From: Myxococcales bacterium
Lineage (GTDB): Bacteria; Myxococcota_A; Polyangia; Polyangiales; Polyangiaceae
Reading direction: 5' to 3'
DNA length: 64,000 nt
Assembly: GCA_016712525.1 (NCBI GenBank)
Contig: JADJQX010000001.1
Location: 1,612,001 to 1,676,000 of the forward strand
The notes under the pieces were generated by a model, which searched no databases, was not told the DNA's origin, and saw only the letters and a program-made list of their open reading frames with translations. Positions 1 to 8,993 of this stretch are shown piece after piece. The position numbers and the translations under genes are program-made. Position 1 is the first letter of the stretch, and every line of letters starts with the position of its first letter.

Positions 1-2
1 TC

Positions 3-3000
3 ATCAAGGCCGTGCTCGCGCTCCACCACAAGGTGCTCCCGCCGACCATCAAGGTCGACGCCCCGAACCCGAAGATGGGCATCGAGGACAGCGCGTTCTA
101 CCTCAACACGCAGCTCCGCCCCTGGGTGCACGGCGCCGACAAGGCTCACCCGCGCCGCGCCTCGGTGAGCGCGCTCGGCTTCGGCGGGACGAACTTCCAC
201 GTCGCGCTCGAAGAGTACGTGGGCCCCTCGGATCGCCCGGGCCGCATGCACACGCTCCCGTCGGAGCTCTTCGTGCTCTCGGCCGACACGCCCGCCGCGC
301 TCGTCGCCGACGCGCAGGCGCTCGCGAAGGCCTCGGAGACCGAGGGCGCGTTCTCGCACCTTGCGAAGGCCTCGCAGCTCTCGTTCGACGCGCAGAAGCC
401 CGCGCGCCTCTCGGTGGTCGCGACCGACGCGGCCGACCTCAGCGAGAAGCTCGCGTTCGCCGCGCAGACGATCTCGAAGAACGAAGCCGCGACGTTCTCG
501 TCGCCGAAGGGCATGTGGTACGGGGTGGGTGCGTCGGCAAAATCCTCTGAAGTTGCGGTGCTTTTCCCGGGGCAGGGCAGCCAGTACGTCGGCATGGGCA
601 AAGACCTCGCGGTGCACGTGGACCGCATGCGCGACGTGTGGGACGGCATCGCGAGCGAGGTCCGCGACGGTACGGGCTCGCTCGCGTCGCGTGTGTTCCC
701 GGCGCCCGGGTTCGGCCCGGAGGCCCGCGACGCTGCCGAGCGCGCCCTCACCGCGACCGACTGGGCCCAGCCCGCGATCTGCGCCACGAGCCTCGGCATG
801 CTGCGCCTGTTCGAGCTCACGGGTCTCCGACCGGCGATGGTCGGTGGGCACTCGCTCGGCGAGGTGACGGCGGCCGTCGCGGCGGGCCTCTTCGACGAGA
901 AGACGGGCCTCCTCCTCGCGCGGAAGCGCGGTGAGCTCATGGCCGAGGCGAGCAAGCTCCCGGGCGCGATGACCGCGGTGTCGGCCGAGCGCGACGTGGT
1001 GGCGAACGCGGTGCATGGGCTCGACGTGGTGCTCGCGAACCACAACGCGCCGACGCAGATCGTGCTCTCGGGTGCGACCGAGGCGATCGAGCGCGCCGAG
1101 AAGGCCCTCGAGCAGAAGGGCCTCACCGCGAAGCGCCTCTCGGTGGCGACGGCGTTCCACTCGCCCATCGTGGCCGGTGCGGTCGCGCCGTTCCGCACGC
1201 ACCTCGACGGCGTCGACGTGGCTCCGGCCAAGGTGCCGTTCTTCGCGAACGCCACGGCGGCCGTGTACCCGAGCGATCCGTCGGCCGCGCGCGCACAGCT
1301 CGCCGAGGCCGTCGCCAAGCCCGTGCGCTTCGTCGAGCAGGTCGAGGCCATGTACGCGGCGGGTGCGCGGGTGTTCGTCGAGGTGGGGCCCGACGCCGTG
1401 CTCACGAAGCTCGTCGAGCGTTGCCTCGAGGGGCGCGCGCACACGGCGATCGCCTTCGATCAGAAGGGCAAAAATGGCGTCGTCGCGTTCCAGTCGGCGC
1501 TCGGTCGCCTCGCGAGCTTGGGCCTCCCGGTCGCGTTCGAGCGCTTCTGGTCGGGCGAGGTCATGGGCGAGGACCCGACGACCTCGTCCAAGCCGAAGTT
1601 CACCGTGAAGCTCTCGGGCTCGAACTACGGCAAGCCCTACCCGCCCAAGAACCCCGTCGCGCGGCCTCCCGTGCGCACGCCGGCCGCGCCGGTCGTCTCG
1701 GCGCCCGCGGCTCCGGCTCCGGCCCTGAACGGTCACGCGAACGGACACGCGAACGGTCACGTGAACGGCGCCAAGGTGGCCGTGAGCGCCGCTCCCGTGG
1801 CACGCCCCGCCCCCGTCCCAGCGTCCGCGCCTGCGCCCGCGCCCGTCGCGCAGGTGGTCGCTTCGTCTCCCGCGCGCCCGGTCCCCGCGGCGCCTGTTTC
1901 CCGTGTCCTTTCCACGCGTTCCGAGGTCTCGATGTCTTCTCACGTTCCGCCCGCGCCCCCCGTCGATCCGTCGAGCTTCGTCGCCTCCCTCGAGCGCCTC
2001 CAGGCGCCCGCCATCGCGGCCCAGATGGAGTTCCAGCGCCTGATGGCCGAGAGCCACATGGCGTTCCTTCGCACGGTCGAGACCTCGTACGCCCAGCTCG
2101 GCGCCATCACGCAGGGCGCTCCCGCGGCCTTCGCACCGGCGGCGCCCCCCGCGCGCGCCATGGCCCCCGCGCCGCAGTACGTGCAGCCTGCACAGATCGC
2201 CGCGCCGGCCCCCGTCGCCCGCGCCGCGGCGCCTGCGCCGGCCTACGTCGCGCCCGCGCCTGCCCCGGCTCCGGTCGTCACGAAGCCCGTCGTCGCCGCG
2301 CCCGCGCCCGTCGTCGCGAAGCCCGCGGCTCCGGCGGTCAAGGGCCCGTCCCTCGGTGATCTCACGCCGACGCTGCTCGCGGTGGTGGCCGAGAAGACGG
2401 GCTACCCGGCCGAGATGATCGACGTGAACATGGACATGGAGGCCGACCTCGGGATCGACTCGATCAAGCGCGTCGAGATCCTGTCGGCGATGAAGCAGAA
2501 GGTCGCCGATCTCCCGCAGGTCCCGAACGCCAAGATGGCGGCGACGCGCACGCTCGCGCAGATCATCGAGCTCTTCGTGGGCGCGGCTCCCGAGGCTCCC
2601 GCGGCCCCGGCGAAGGCGAACGGCGCGCCCGCCCCGAGCGCCGCCCCGGCCGCGCCCTCGGGTGGCGTCGACGTCGCCACGCTCACGCCGACGCTGCTCG
2701 CGGTGGTGGCCGAGAAGACGGGCTACCCGGCCGAGATGATCGACGTGAACATGGACATGGAGGCCGACCTCGGGATCGACTCGATCAAGCGCGTCGAGAT
2801 CCTGTCGGCGATGAAGCAGAAGGTCGCCAATCTCCCGCAGGTTCCGAACGCGAAGATGGCGGCGACGCGCACGCTCGCGCAGATCATCGACCTGTTCGCC
2901 GGCGCCGCCCCCGAGGCCGCCGCGCCTCCGCCCGCGAAGGCCGCGGCCCCGGCTCCTGCCGCGGCTCCTGCCGCCCCCGCCAAGGCTTCGGGTGGGTTCT

Positions 3001-5573
3001 CGTCGGCCGCGCTCACGCCGACGCTGCTCGCTGTGGTGGCCGAGAAGACGGGCTACCCGGCCGAGATGATCGACGTGAACATGGACATGGAGGCCGACCT
3101 CGGGATCGACTCGATCAAGCGCGTCGAGATCCTTTCGGCGATGAAGCAGAAGATCGCGAACTTGCCGCAGGTTCCGAACGCGAAGATGGCGGCGACGCGC
3201 ACGCTCGCGCAGATCGTGGCCCTCTTCGAGGCGGCTGCGGGTGCGCCCCACCACGCAACTCCATTATCGCGCGCGGTGACGGCCGCGCCCGTGGTGAACG
3301 AGGTGGTGGCGGAGCCGGTGCTCCGCGTGGCCGTGCGGCCCGTCGCGGCTCCTGCAGCGGGGTTCGCGATGCCGGGGCTGCTCGGGCCCGGGACGTTCGT
3401 GGTCACGCCCGACGGCACCGCGCTCCAGGCGAAGGTGGTCGACGGTCTGCGCGTGCGCGGCGTCAACGCGGTCGCGCTCGGGGTCGCCGAGATCCCGGCC
3501 GACGCGGCGGGGGTCATCTTCTTGGGCGGCTTGCGTGAGGCCCACGGGGACGACGCTCTCGGCGTGAACCGCGAGGCGTTCGGCGCGGCGCGTGCGGTCG
3601 CTTCGCACATGCGCGAGCACGGAGGCCTCTTCGTCACCGTGCAAGACACCGGTGGAGACTTCGGCATGTCGGGCGCGGCGGGTGAGCGCGCGTGGCTCGC
3701 CGGCGTGGCCGCCCTCACGAAGACCGCGGGCGACGAGTGGCCCAAGGCCTCGACCAAGGCGATCGATCTCGAACGGGCGCATCGTCAGCACGACGAGCTC
3801 GCCGAGACGATCGTGGCCGAGCTCTTCGCGGGCGGTCCGGAGCTCGAGGTGGGCCTCCGGGCCGACGGCTCGCGCCTCACGCTCGCGAGCGTGAAGGTGC
3901 CGCTCGAGGTCGCTAAGCGCCCGATCCCCGAGGGCGCCGTGTTCGTGGTCACGGGCGGCGCGCGCGGTGTCACCGCCTCGTCGCTCGTGGAGCTCGCGAA
4001 ATTCGCGAGGCCGCGTGTGCTCATCCTCGGGCGCACTCCGCTCGAAGAGGAGCCCGCGGTCTTCCGTGGCATCACGGACGAGAGCGCGCTCAAGCGGGCC
4101 GCCCTGCAAGACGCGAACGGCCGCGGCGAGGTGGTGACGCCCAAGATCATCGGCGCCAAGGTCGACAAGATCCTGGCCAACCGCGAGGTCCTCGGCACGC
4201 TCGCCTCGCTCGAGGCCGCCGGGGCGAAGGTGCGCTACGCCGCGGTCGACGTCCGAGATGCGGTCGCCCTCCGCGCCCTGCTCGACGACGTGCGCGCCTC
4301 GTGGGGCCCCGTCCACGGCCTCGTCCACGGCGCCGGCGTGCTCGCCGACGCCTTCATCGACAAGAAGACCGACGCCCAGTTCGATCGTGTCTTCGACACC
4401 AAGGTCATGGGCCTCCGCGCCCTCCTCGAGGCCACGCAGACCGACCCGCTCGAGTTCATCTGCCTGTTCTCGTCGGTGGCCGCGCGCGCCGGCAACGCGG
4501 GCCAGAGCGACTACGCTATGGCCAACGAAATCCTGAACAAAGTCGCGGCTGTAGAGGCGCGTCGCCGCGAAGGTCGGTGCCGTGTTTCGTCGATCGGCTG
4601 GGGCCCGTGGGACGGCGGCATGGTCACGCCGGCCCTCCGTGGGCACTTCAAGGAGCGAGGCGTCGCTCTCCTCGGCGTCGCGGCGGGTGCGCTCGCGTTC
4701 GTGCGCGAGCTCTCGGCGGCCCCCTCGGACGACGTCGAGGTGGTCATCGGCGGAGGCGACGCGGGCCTCCACGGTGGACAGGTGCGCAACGTGCGCGTCG
4801 AGGTCCGAGTGAGCGCGGCCACCCACCCGCAGCTCGCGAGCCACCGCATCCAAGGCAAGCCCGTGCTCCCCATGGTGCTCGCGCTCGAGTGGTTCGCGAG
4901 GCTCGGCCGCGCGCTCGTGCCCGGGGCGGCGTCGGTCGAGCTCCGGAACGCGCGTGTCGTCCGCGGCATCGTGCTCGACAAGTTCGACGGCGAGGGCAAC
5001 CTCTTCTCGATCGCCACGGCCAGCGCCGCGGCCGATCCCGGGCACGTGTCGCTCGAGCTCCGCGACGAGAACGGCAACCTGCGCTACGCCGCCACGCTCG
5101 CCCCCGAGGGCGAAGGTCACGCGAAGGCCACGCCCGTCTCGGTGGCGCTCGGCGCGAGCCCCTTCCCAGTGGACGAGATCTACTCGGCCAAGAACCTCTT
5201 CCACGGCCGCGATTTCCAGGTGATTCGCGCCATCGAAGGCCTCTCGAACGCCGGCGCGAAGGCCGAGCTCCGCGGCACCACCGAGTGCGGCTGGCCCACC
5301 GAGTCGTGGCAGACCGACGTGGCCGCGCTCGACGGAGGGCTCCAGCTCGCCATCCTGTGCGGCCTCGGCTCGATCGGGCAGACGCTGCCCTTGCGGATCG
5401 GCCAGGTGAGCTTCACCGACGGCCCCGCGAACGGGCCCGTGCACTGCGCGCTCTCCGTGCGCAGCCAGACCCCCGAGCGCGTCGTATGCGACATCGCGCT
5501 CTCGGGAGCCTCGGGACCGATCGCCGATCTCGTCGACGTGGAGATGTACGCCATCCCGAGCGGCTCGGCATAG
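3..5573 (+). CDS. pfaA: PfaA-like polyunsaturated fatty acid / polyketide synthase, 3' part
   Basis: The reading frame is open at the left edge, so the gene begins before the window. The visible order is the end of a ketosynthase (GFGGTNFHVALE), an acyltransferase (FPGQGSQ near residue 185, active-site GHSLGE near 278-283, counting from the codon at 12), an Ala/Pro-rich linker with NGHANGHANGH, three ACPs with LGIDSIKRVEI (Ser 817, 924 and 1034), a ketoreductase (VTGGARGVT near 1310, Ser/Tyr motif near 1487-1500) and a C-terminal PfaA-type dehydratase-like hot-dog region. This order matches PfaA of PUFA synthases, which make long-chain polyunsaturated fatty acids with PfaC/PfaD-type partners. 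No partner gene follows, so any partners would lie upstream. A modular PKS is less likely because of the tandem ACPs placed before the KR. Confidence 0.9.
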   Translation: MKAVLALHHKVLPPTIKVDAPNPKMGIEDSAFYLNTQLRPWVHGADKAHPRRASVSALGFGGTNFHVALEEYVGPSDRPGRMHTLPSELFVLSADTPAALVADAQALAKASETEGAFSHLAKASQLSFDAQKPARLSVVATDAADLSEKLAFAAQTISKNEAATFSSPKGMWYGVGASAKSSEVAVLFPGQGSQYVGMGKDLAVHVDRMRDVWDGIASEVRDGTGSLASRVFPAPGFGPEARDAAERALTATDWAQPAICATSLGMLRLFELTGLRPAMVGGHSLGEVTAAVAAGLFDEKTGLLLARKRGELMAEASKLPGAMTAVSAERDVVANAVHGLDVVLANHNAPTQIVLSGATEAIERAEKALEQKGLTAKRLSVATAFHSPIVAGAVAPFRTHLDGVDVAPAKVPFFANATAAVYPSDPSAARAQLAEAVAKPVRFVEQVEAMYAAGARVFVEVGPDAVLTKLVERCLEGRAHTAIAFDQKGKNGVVAFQSALGRLASLGLPVAFERFWSGEVMGEDPTTSSKPKFTVKLSGSNYGKPYPPKNPVARPPVRTPAAPVVSAPAAPAPALNGHANGHANGHVNGAKVAVSAAPVARPAPVPASAPAPAPVAQVVASSPARPVPAAPVSRVLSTRSEVSMSSHVPPAPPVDPSSFVASLERLQAPAIAAQMEFQRLMAESHMAFLRTVETSYAQLGAITQGAPAAFAPAAPPARAMAPAPQYVQPAQIAAPAPVARAAAPAPAYVAPAPAPAPVVTKPVVAAPAPVVAKPAAPAVKGPSLGDLTPTLLAVVAEKTGYPAEMIDVNMDMEADLGIDSIKRVEILSAMKQKVADLPQVPNAKMAATRTLAQIIELFVGAAPEAPAAPAKANGAPAPSAAPAAPSGGVDVATLTPTLLAVVAEKTGYPAEMIDVNMDMEADLGIDSIKRVEILSAMKQKVANLPQVPNAKMAATRTLAQIIDLFAGAAPEAAAPPPAKAAAPAPAAAPAAPAKASGGFSSAALTPTLLAVVAEKTGYPAEMIDVNMDMEADLGIDSIKRVEILSAMKQKIANLPQVPNAKMAATRTLAQIVALFEAAAGAPHHATPLSRAVTAAPVVNEVVAEPVLRVAVRPVAAPAAGFAMPGLLGPGTFVVTPDGTALQAKVVDGLRVRGVNAVALGVAEIPADAAGVIFLGGLREAHGDDALGVNREAFGAARAVASHMREHGGLFVTVQDTGGDFGMSGAAGERAWLAGVAALTKTAGDEWPKASTKAIDLERAHRQHDELAETIVAELFAGGPELEVGLRADGSRLTLASVKVPLEVAKRPIPEGAVFVVTGGARGVTASSLVELAKFARPRVLILGRTPLEEEPAVFRGITDESALKRAALQDANGRGEVVTPKIIGAKVDKILANREVLGTLASLEAAGAKVRYAAVDVRDAVALRALLDDVRASWGPVHGLVHGAGVLADAFIDKKTDAQFDRVFDTKVMGLRALLEATQTDPLEFICLFSSVAARAGNAGQSDYAMANEILNKVAAVEARRREGRCRVSSIGWGPWDGGMVTPALRGHFKERGVALLGVAAGALAFVRELSAAPSDDVEVVIGGGDAGLHGGQVRNVRVEVRVSAATHPQLASHRIQGKPVLPMVLALEWFARLGRALVPGAASVELRNARVVRGIVLDKFDGEGNLFSIATASAAADPGHVSLELRDENGNLRYAATLAPEGEGHAKATPVSVALGASPFPVDEIYSAKNLFHGRDFQVIRAIEGLSNAGAKAELRGTTECGWPTESWQTDVAALDGGLQLAILCGLGSIGQTLPLRIGQVSFTDGPANGPVHCALSVRSQTPERVVCDIALSGASGPIADLVDVEMYAIPSGSA
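2366..3240 (+). repeat. Three nearly identical in-frame ACP-coding repeats
   Basis: Three units of roughly 225 bp starting near 2366, 2684 and 3011 encode the ACPs of the synthase. They are almost identical at DNA level, including third codon positions, while the Ala/Pro-rich linkers between them differ in sequence and length. Such uniformity fits recent duplication or ongoing gene conversion rather than constraint on protein sequence alone. Confidence 0.9.
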
Positions 5574-5592
5574 CGCCCTCGGAGCTATGTGG

Positions 5593-5629
5593 AGAAGGGC
5601 CCGCGGGAAGCTCCCTCGGGCCCTTTTCT
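5593..5629 (+). terminator. Strong hairpin terminator between convergent genes
   Basis: The stem aagggcccg (5595-5603) pairs perfectly with cgggccctt (5617-5625) around a 13-base loop and is followed by further T residues. It lies about 20 bp after the synthase stop codon and before the convergent gene ending at 5660, so it may serve both strands. The end of the pfaA-like transcript at this point agrees with the absence of a downstream partner gene. Confidence 0.8.
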
Positions 5630-5659
5630 ATGGGCTCCTATCGGGGGCTGGGACGCCCG

Positions 5660-6133
5660 TCAGGTGGCGTCGTCCTCGTCGCGGAAGCCGACGAGGCCCT
5701 TCTCCGCGAGGCCGTTCACGATCGCCAAGACGGCGTCGACCGAGATCTCGATCGTGCGGGCGATGTCTCCCAAGGTGCGCTGGCCGTCGATGAGGTCGAG
5801 CACGGTGCGCTCGTCGCGCGTGACGAGGCGGGCGGCCGAGAGCACCCTCGGCTCGACGAGGCCCGAGAGCACGGCGACGTCGCCCTCTTTGTGCTCGATG
5901 CGCGTGGGGCGAAGGGTCTCGATGTCGTCGGGGTTCGGGCCGCCGCGGCGCGAGGACGGAACCGGCATGGACGATGGCGGGGGCGGGGGCACGGAGCTCT
6001 CGGGCGTCGTGACGAGCTGCTCCGTGCGAATCGGCTCGCGAGGGTCGGCCGAGCGCTGGCGCAGCGACGAGGCGCGCTGGGCCGGGAGCTCCGGTACCGT
6101 CGGGAGCTGGGTCTTGTTAGGCTGTCGACTCAA
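5660..6133 (-). CDS. Hypothetical protein with C-terminal winged-helix-like domain
   Basis: A 157-residue protein if translation starts at the TTG at 6133, which has a GGGGAG ribosome-binding site six bases upstream; an in-frame ATG at 6184 lacks one. The N-terminal half is a low-complexity Pro/Ser/Arg linker. The C-terminal 70 residues (LIDGQRTLGDIARTIEIS... followed by a helix ending EKGLVGF) resemble the small helical/winged-helix domain found at the end of DUF4388-type and PatA-like regulatory proteins. No catalytic motif is seen. A signalling or transcription-associated role is an inference; specific function unknown. Confidence 0.7.
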   Translation of the reverse strand: MSRQPNKTQLPTVPELPAQRASSLRQRSADPREPIRTEQLVTTPESSVPPPPPSSMPVPSSRRGGPNPDDIETLRPTRIEHKEGDVAVLSGLVEPRVLSAARLVTRDERTVLDLIDGQRTLGDIARTIEISVDAVLAIVNGLAEKGLVGFRDEDDAT

Positions 6134-6406
6134 AGAACTCCCCGGCAAGTTTTTGTTCGTGCCTCTGCACGGAACAAACGACACCTACCACCGACGGTGG
6201 CGGCGCGGCAACGTCTCGTCGCTCCCCTGACTTGCGACGACGGCAAGCGTAGCGTCGTTTCGGCTTCGGATCGAGGCCTATCTCGGGTGGTTCGTGCGGT
6301 GACCGTGGCGTCGTCGGCGTTATTTTCGAGCCGCGTGCGGATCGTCGAGCCCTGGCCCCGGGTGCCTTGAGGCCCCCCCTGGGGTCCCGATAGCCTGGAT
6401 CGATCC

Positions 6407-6685
6407 GTGACGGCAGCTCCTTTCGTCGGCCGCAGCTCGGCCTACATCCCCGTCGACGTCGCAGGCAGCGGCGCCGCGAGCACGGTCTTTCGCGGAGTCG
6501 ACGCGAGCTCGGGCGCGCACGTCGCCGTGCACGTACCAGGGGCGAGCACGCAGGATCTCCGAGGGATCGTGGCGTGCGTGCTCGAGGGGGGTGCAAGGGT
6601 TGTTCGACCCGATCGTGCAAGGTCTGCAGGGTCGATGGAAGCGCCCGTCATCGTTGATAAATTTGGTGGGCTAGCGCCCGCGTAG
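6407..6685 (+). pseudogene. Remnant of a Ser/Thr kinase N-lobe
   Basis: From a GTG at 6407 the frame encodes a glycine-rich loop and first strands of a eukaryotic-like kinase: GSGAASTVFRGVDASSG followed by AVHV, where a functional kinase would have AVKV. After about 55 residues the similarity stops, no catalytic loop follows, and the frame runs into the 3' end of the opposite-strand gene. The reading is a truncated, decaying kinase gene. It is the only gene-like content of the 540-bp space between 6134 and 6670. Confidence 0.45.
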
Positions 6686-8827
6686 GCCCTTCGCCAGCTT
6701 CGCCGCCAGGGCCGCTTGGAGGTCGGGATCGCCGCGCCCGACCGAGAGGGAGATGCGACCACCGCCGATCGCGGAGCGCACGAGGGGGGCGCTCGCGACC
6801 TCGCCGTCGAGCACGATGGCGAGGCGTCGGCGTGTCCAGGCGGCGGTGAGCTCCTCGAAGCGCTTCGCGGCCGCGCTGGACAGCTCGACCGAGACGCTCG
6901 TGTCCGCACCGCTCGGGCCTTGGGCGACGGGGACGGCGTCGACCACGTCGCGCTCCGAGATCGCGGACTCTCCGACGAGCACGTAGGTGCGGAGCGAGCT
7001 TTCGCGTCGATCCTCGGCGTACCGCTCGTCGTCGATCTCGGGCTCGACGCCGAAGCGGGCGCCCTCCGGGAGAGGGACGCCGGCGAGGAACGCGTCGAGG
7101 CGCGCGCGCGCGGCTGCCTTCGACTCGCCCGGAGCGATCACGACGCGGGCGTAGGCGAGCTCGCGCCGCGCGCCGTTCGGGCCTACGGGGATCGACTCTC
7201 GGGCGATGGAGATGCCGCTCCCCGCGGGGATCGTGTCGTCGCCGAGGTCGGCGAAGGGGGCGATCGTGTCGTCGATGCGGAGGATCTCGAGCTTCGTGCG
7301 GTGCGCAGGGGGGGCTACGTCTGCCGCGGCGGGAAGACGCGCGAGCACGAGCGCGAGGCCCGCGACGGCCGCAGCGACGAGGAGCCTTCGGGTCGGGCCG
7401 GGGTCGGGCGTGGCCGCGGGGACGACGGCCTCGGTGGGCGCGACGGGGACCGGGGCGGCGCTCGCCTCGCCGAGGACGTGGCTCGAGAGCACCTCGCGCG
7501 CCGAGGCTTCGTCTTCCGAGTCGACGAGCAACGTGACGGGCGCGTAGGGCGCGAACACCTGCCAGAGGCTCGCGAACGCGGTGCCTCGGGCCTCCGTCGC
7601 GATGCCACGGGAGGCGAGGAGCGCGCGAAGGATGGGGACCGCCGCGACCCTCCGTTCCTCCCAAACGGGTCGAAGGGGCTTCGTGCCGAAGGCGAGGCGT
7701 GTGGCGTGCACGAGGTCCATGGCCACCGCGACCATCGTGACGATCGCGAGGGACCCGAGCGGAGACGCGAGGCCCGCGAGCACGACGACCAGGAAGAACA
7801 GCGCCGACGGTACGAGCGACGCGCGCCACGCGAGCTCGGCGCCGCGACTCGCTCGCGCCCCGTCCGTGAGACCAAGGCGTGACGCGAGGCCCGAAAGCTC
7901 GCCTCGCCCGTGGAGCACGCGGGAGAGCACCACGAGGACGACGAGCGTCATGGTCAGCAGCGCCGGACCGTACGCCGGCCCTTCGAGCCAGGTGGCGGTT
8001 CGGGCGGGCCCTGTGTGGGTCAACGCCGCGGAGAGAGTGGGCAGGGAGAGGGCCGACATGGCGATGACGTACGCCTGCATCGACGACGACGGCACGGGGA
8101 GGCGTGGAGCGGCGATGCGCGTCCTCGCGTCGCGGTACGCGGCGGATTGCCGGGAGCTCGTTGTCTCTCCCACGTCGCGGAGCGCCGCGAAGGTCGCGAA
8201 GGCCACGGCGAAGGTCGCGAGCGCGGTCGCGAACCACCCTCGCGCGTCGAGCGTGGGGGCGCCCATGAACCTCCCGAACAGGCCGGGGGCCGTCGGGCCG
8301 AGGCCCGCGTGCCTCTCGAGATCCGCGACGAAGCCGCGCAGCAGCGACATCGCCATCGTCGCGACGAGGCCATTCACGAGGCCCTGGCGTGTCACGAGCT
8401 CGGCTGCGAGCAACGTCACGAACACACCTCCGACGAGCGAGACGACGGAGAGCGGGAGCGACACGGTGGCGACGTCCGCGAACAGTCCATCGCTCGAGAG
8501 CGCGTGGGTGAGCTGCATGGAGGTGGCGTAGGCCTGGAGGAGCGCGAGGAGGAGCGTGAGCCCGAGAGCCGCCGTGGTGAGCTTCGCGCGGCCCTCGGGC
8601 CTCCCGTCGCGGAGGTGCCGGAGGCGGGGCACGGCGGCCGCGGTGAGCTCGACGAGCCAGAACGCGGAGACGATCGGCGTGACTCCGAGCGCGAAGACGC
8701 TGACGTTCGCGCGGGCGGGGCCGTCGACGAGGCCCTCCGGGACGCCGGGGAGGCGAAGGTGCTCGCCCGCGAGGACGACGAGCACCGGCACGGCGAGGGT
8801 CACGGCCAAGCGGCGAGGCGCGCTCAT
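6671..8827 (-). CDS. SecY-like / DUF2007-like / SecD-like fusion membrane protein
   Basis: 718 residues from the ATG at 8827 (an upstream in-frame ATG adds 15 charged residues and is less likely). Residues about 40-380 follow the SecY translocon pattern: FALGVTPIVSA then a helix, EGRAKLT.. with the following TM helix and Q, a QGLVNGL segment like SecY GxGNG, a PLPV-type segment, and GSLAIVTMVAVAMD like the last SecY helices. Residues about 395-452 resemble DUF2007 (ILRALLASRGI...LLVDSEDEASAREVL). A TM helix at 482-500 leads to a SecD P1-like periplasmic region ending in RRLAIVLDGEVASAP and an IGGG segment. The SecY cytosolic loops are short and SecD's C-terminal membrane part is absent. It is probably a divergent accessory translocon or export factor. 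Neighbours give no clue to its substrate. Confidence 0.7.
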   Translation of the reverse strand: MSAPRRLAVTLAVPVLVVLAGEHLRLPGVPEGLVDGPARANVSVFALGVTPIVSAFWLVELTAAAVPRLRHLRDGRPEGRAKLTTAALGLTLLLALLQAYATSMQLTHALSSDGLFADVATVSLPLSVVSLVGGVFVTLLAAELVTRQGLVNGLVATMAMSLLRGFVADLERHAGLGPTAPGLFGRFMGAPTLDARGWFATALATFAVAFATFAALRDVGETTSSRQSAAYRDARTRIAAPRLPVPSSSMQAYVIAMSALSLPTLSAALTHTGPARTATWLEGPAYGPALLTMTLVVLVVLSRVLHGRGELSGLASRLGLTDGARASRGAELAWRASLVPSALFFLVVVLAGLASPLGSLAIVTMVAVAMDLVHATRLAFGTKPLRPVWEERRVAAVPILRALLASRGIATEARGTAFASLWQVFAPYAPVTLLVDSEDEASAREVLSSHVLGEASAAPVPVAPTEAVVPAATPDPGPTRRLLVAAAVAGLALVLARLPAAADVAPPAHRTKLEILRIDDTIAPFADLGDDTIPAGSGISIARESIPVGPNGARRELAYARVVIAPGESKAAARARLDAFLAGVPLPEGARFGVEPEIDDERYAEDRRESSLRTYVLVGESAISERDVVDAVPVAQGPSGADTSVSVELSSAAAKRFEELTAAWTRRRLAIVLDGEVASAPLVRSAIGGGRISLSVGRGDPDLQAALAAKLAKGLRGR

Positions 8828-8993
8828 GGGCAAGGACCTTAGCAGCACATCGACGTGCCTCCGGCGTCGCATCGGCCGCGCCCGACGACGGGCTGCCAGC
8901 GCACCCTGACAGCGTCGGATCTGGGGCGGGTGATTGCGAAATTTGCGAGTGAGAACGAGTGCTTGTGCCCATCCGTGCTCGGAGCGTCGAGCG

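Noticed and set aside
3264..5444. 726-residue minus-strand frame opposite the synthase gene
   Set aside because: It mirrors the KR and dehydratase coding sequence and has no recognisable motif.
4301..6370. 689-residue plus-strand frame crossing the synthase stop codon
   Set aside because: Arg-rich out-of-frame reading of the synthase; it also crosses the terminator.
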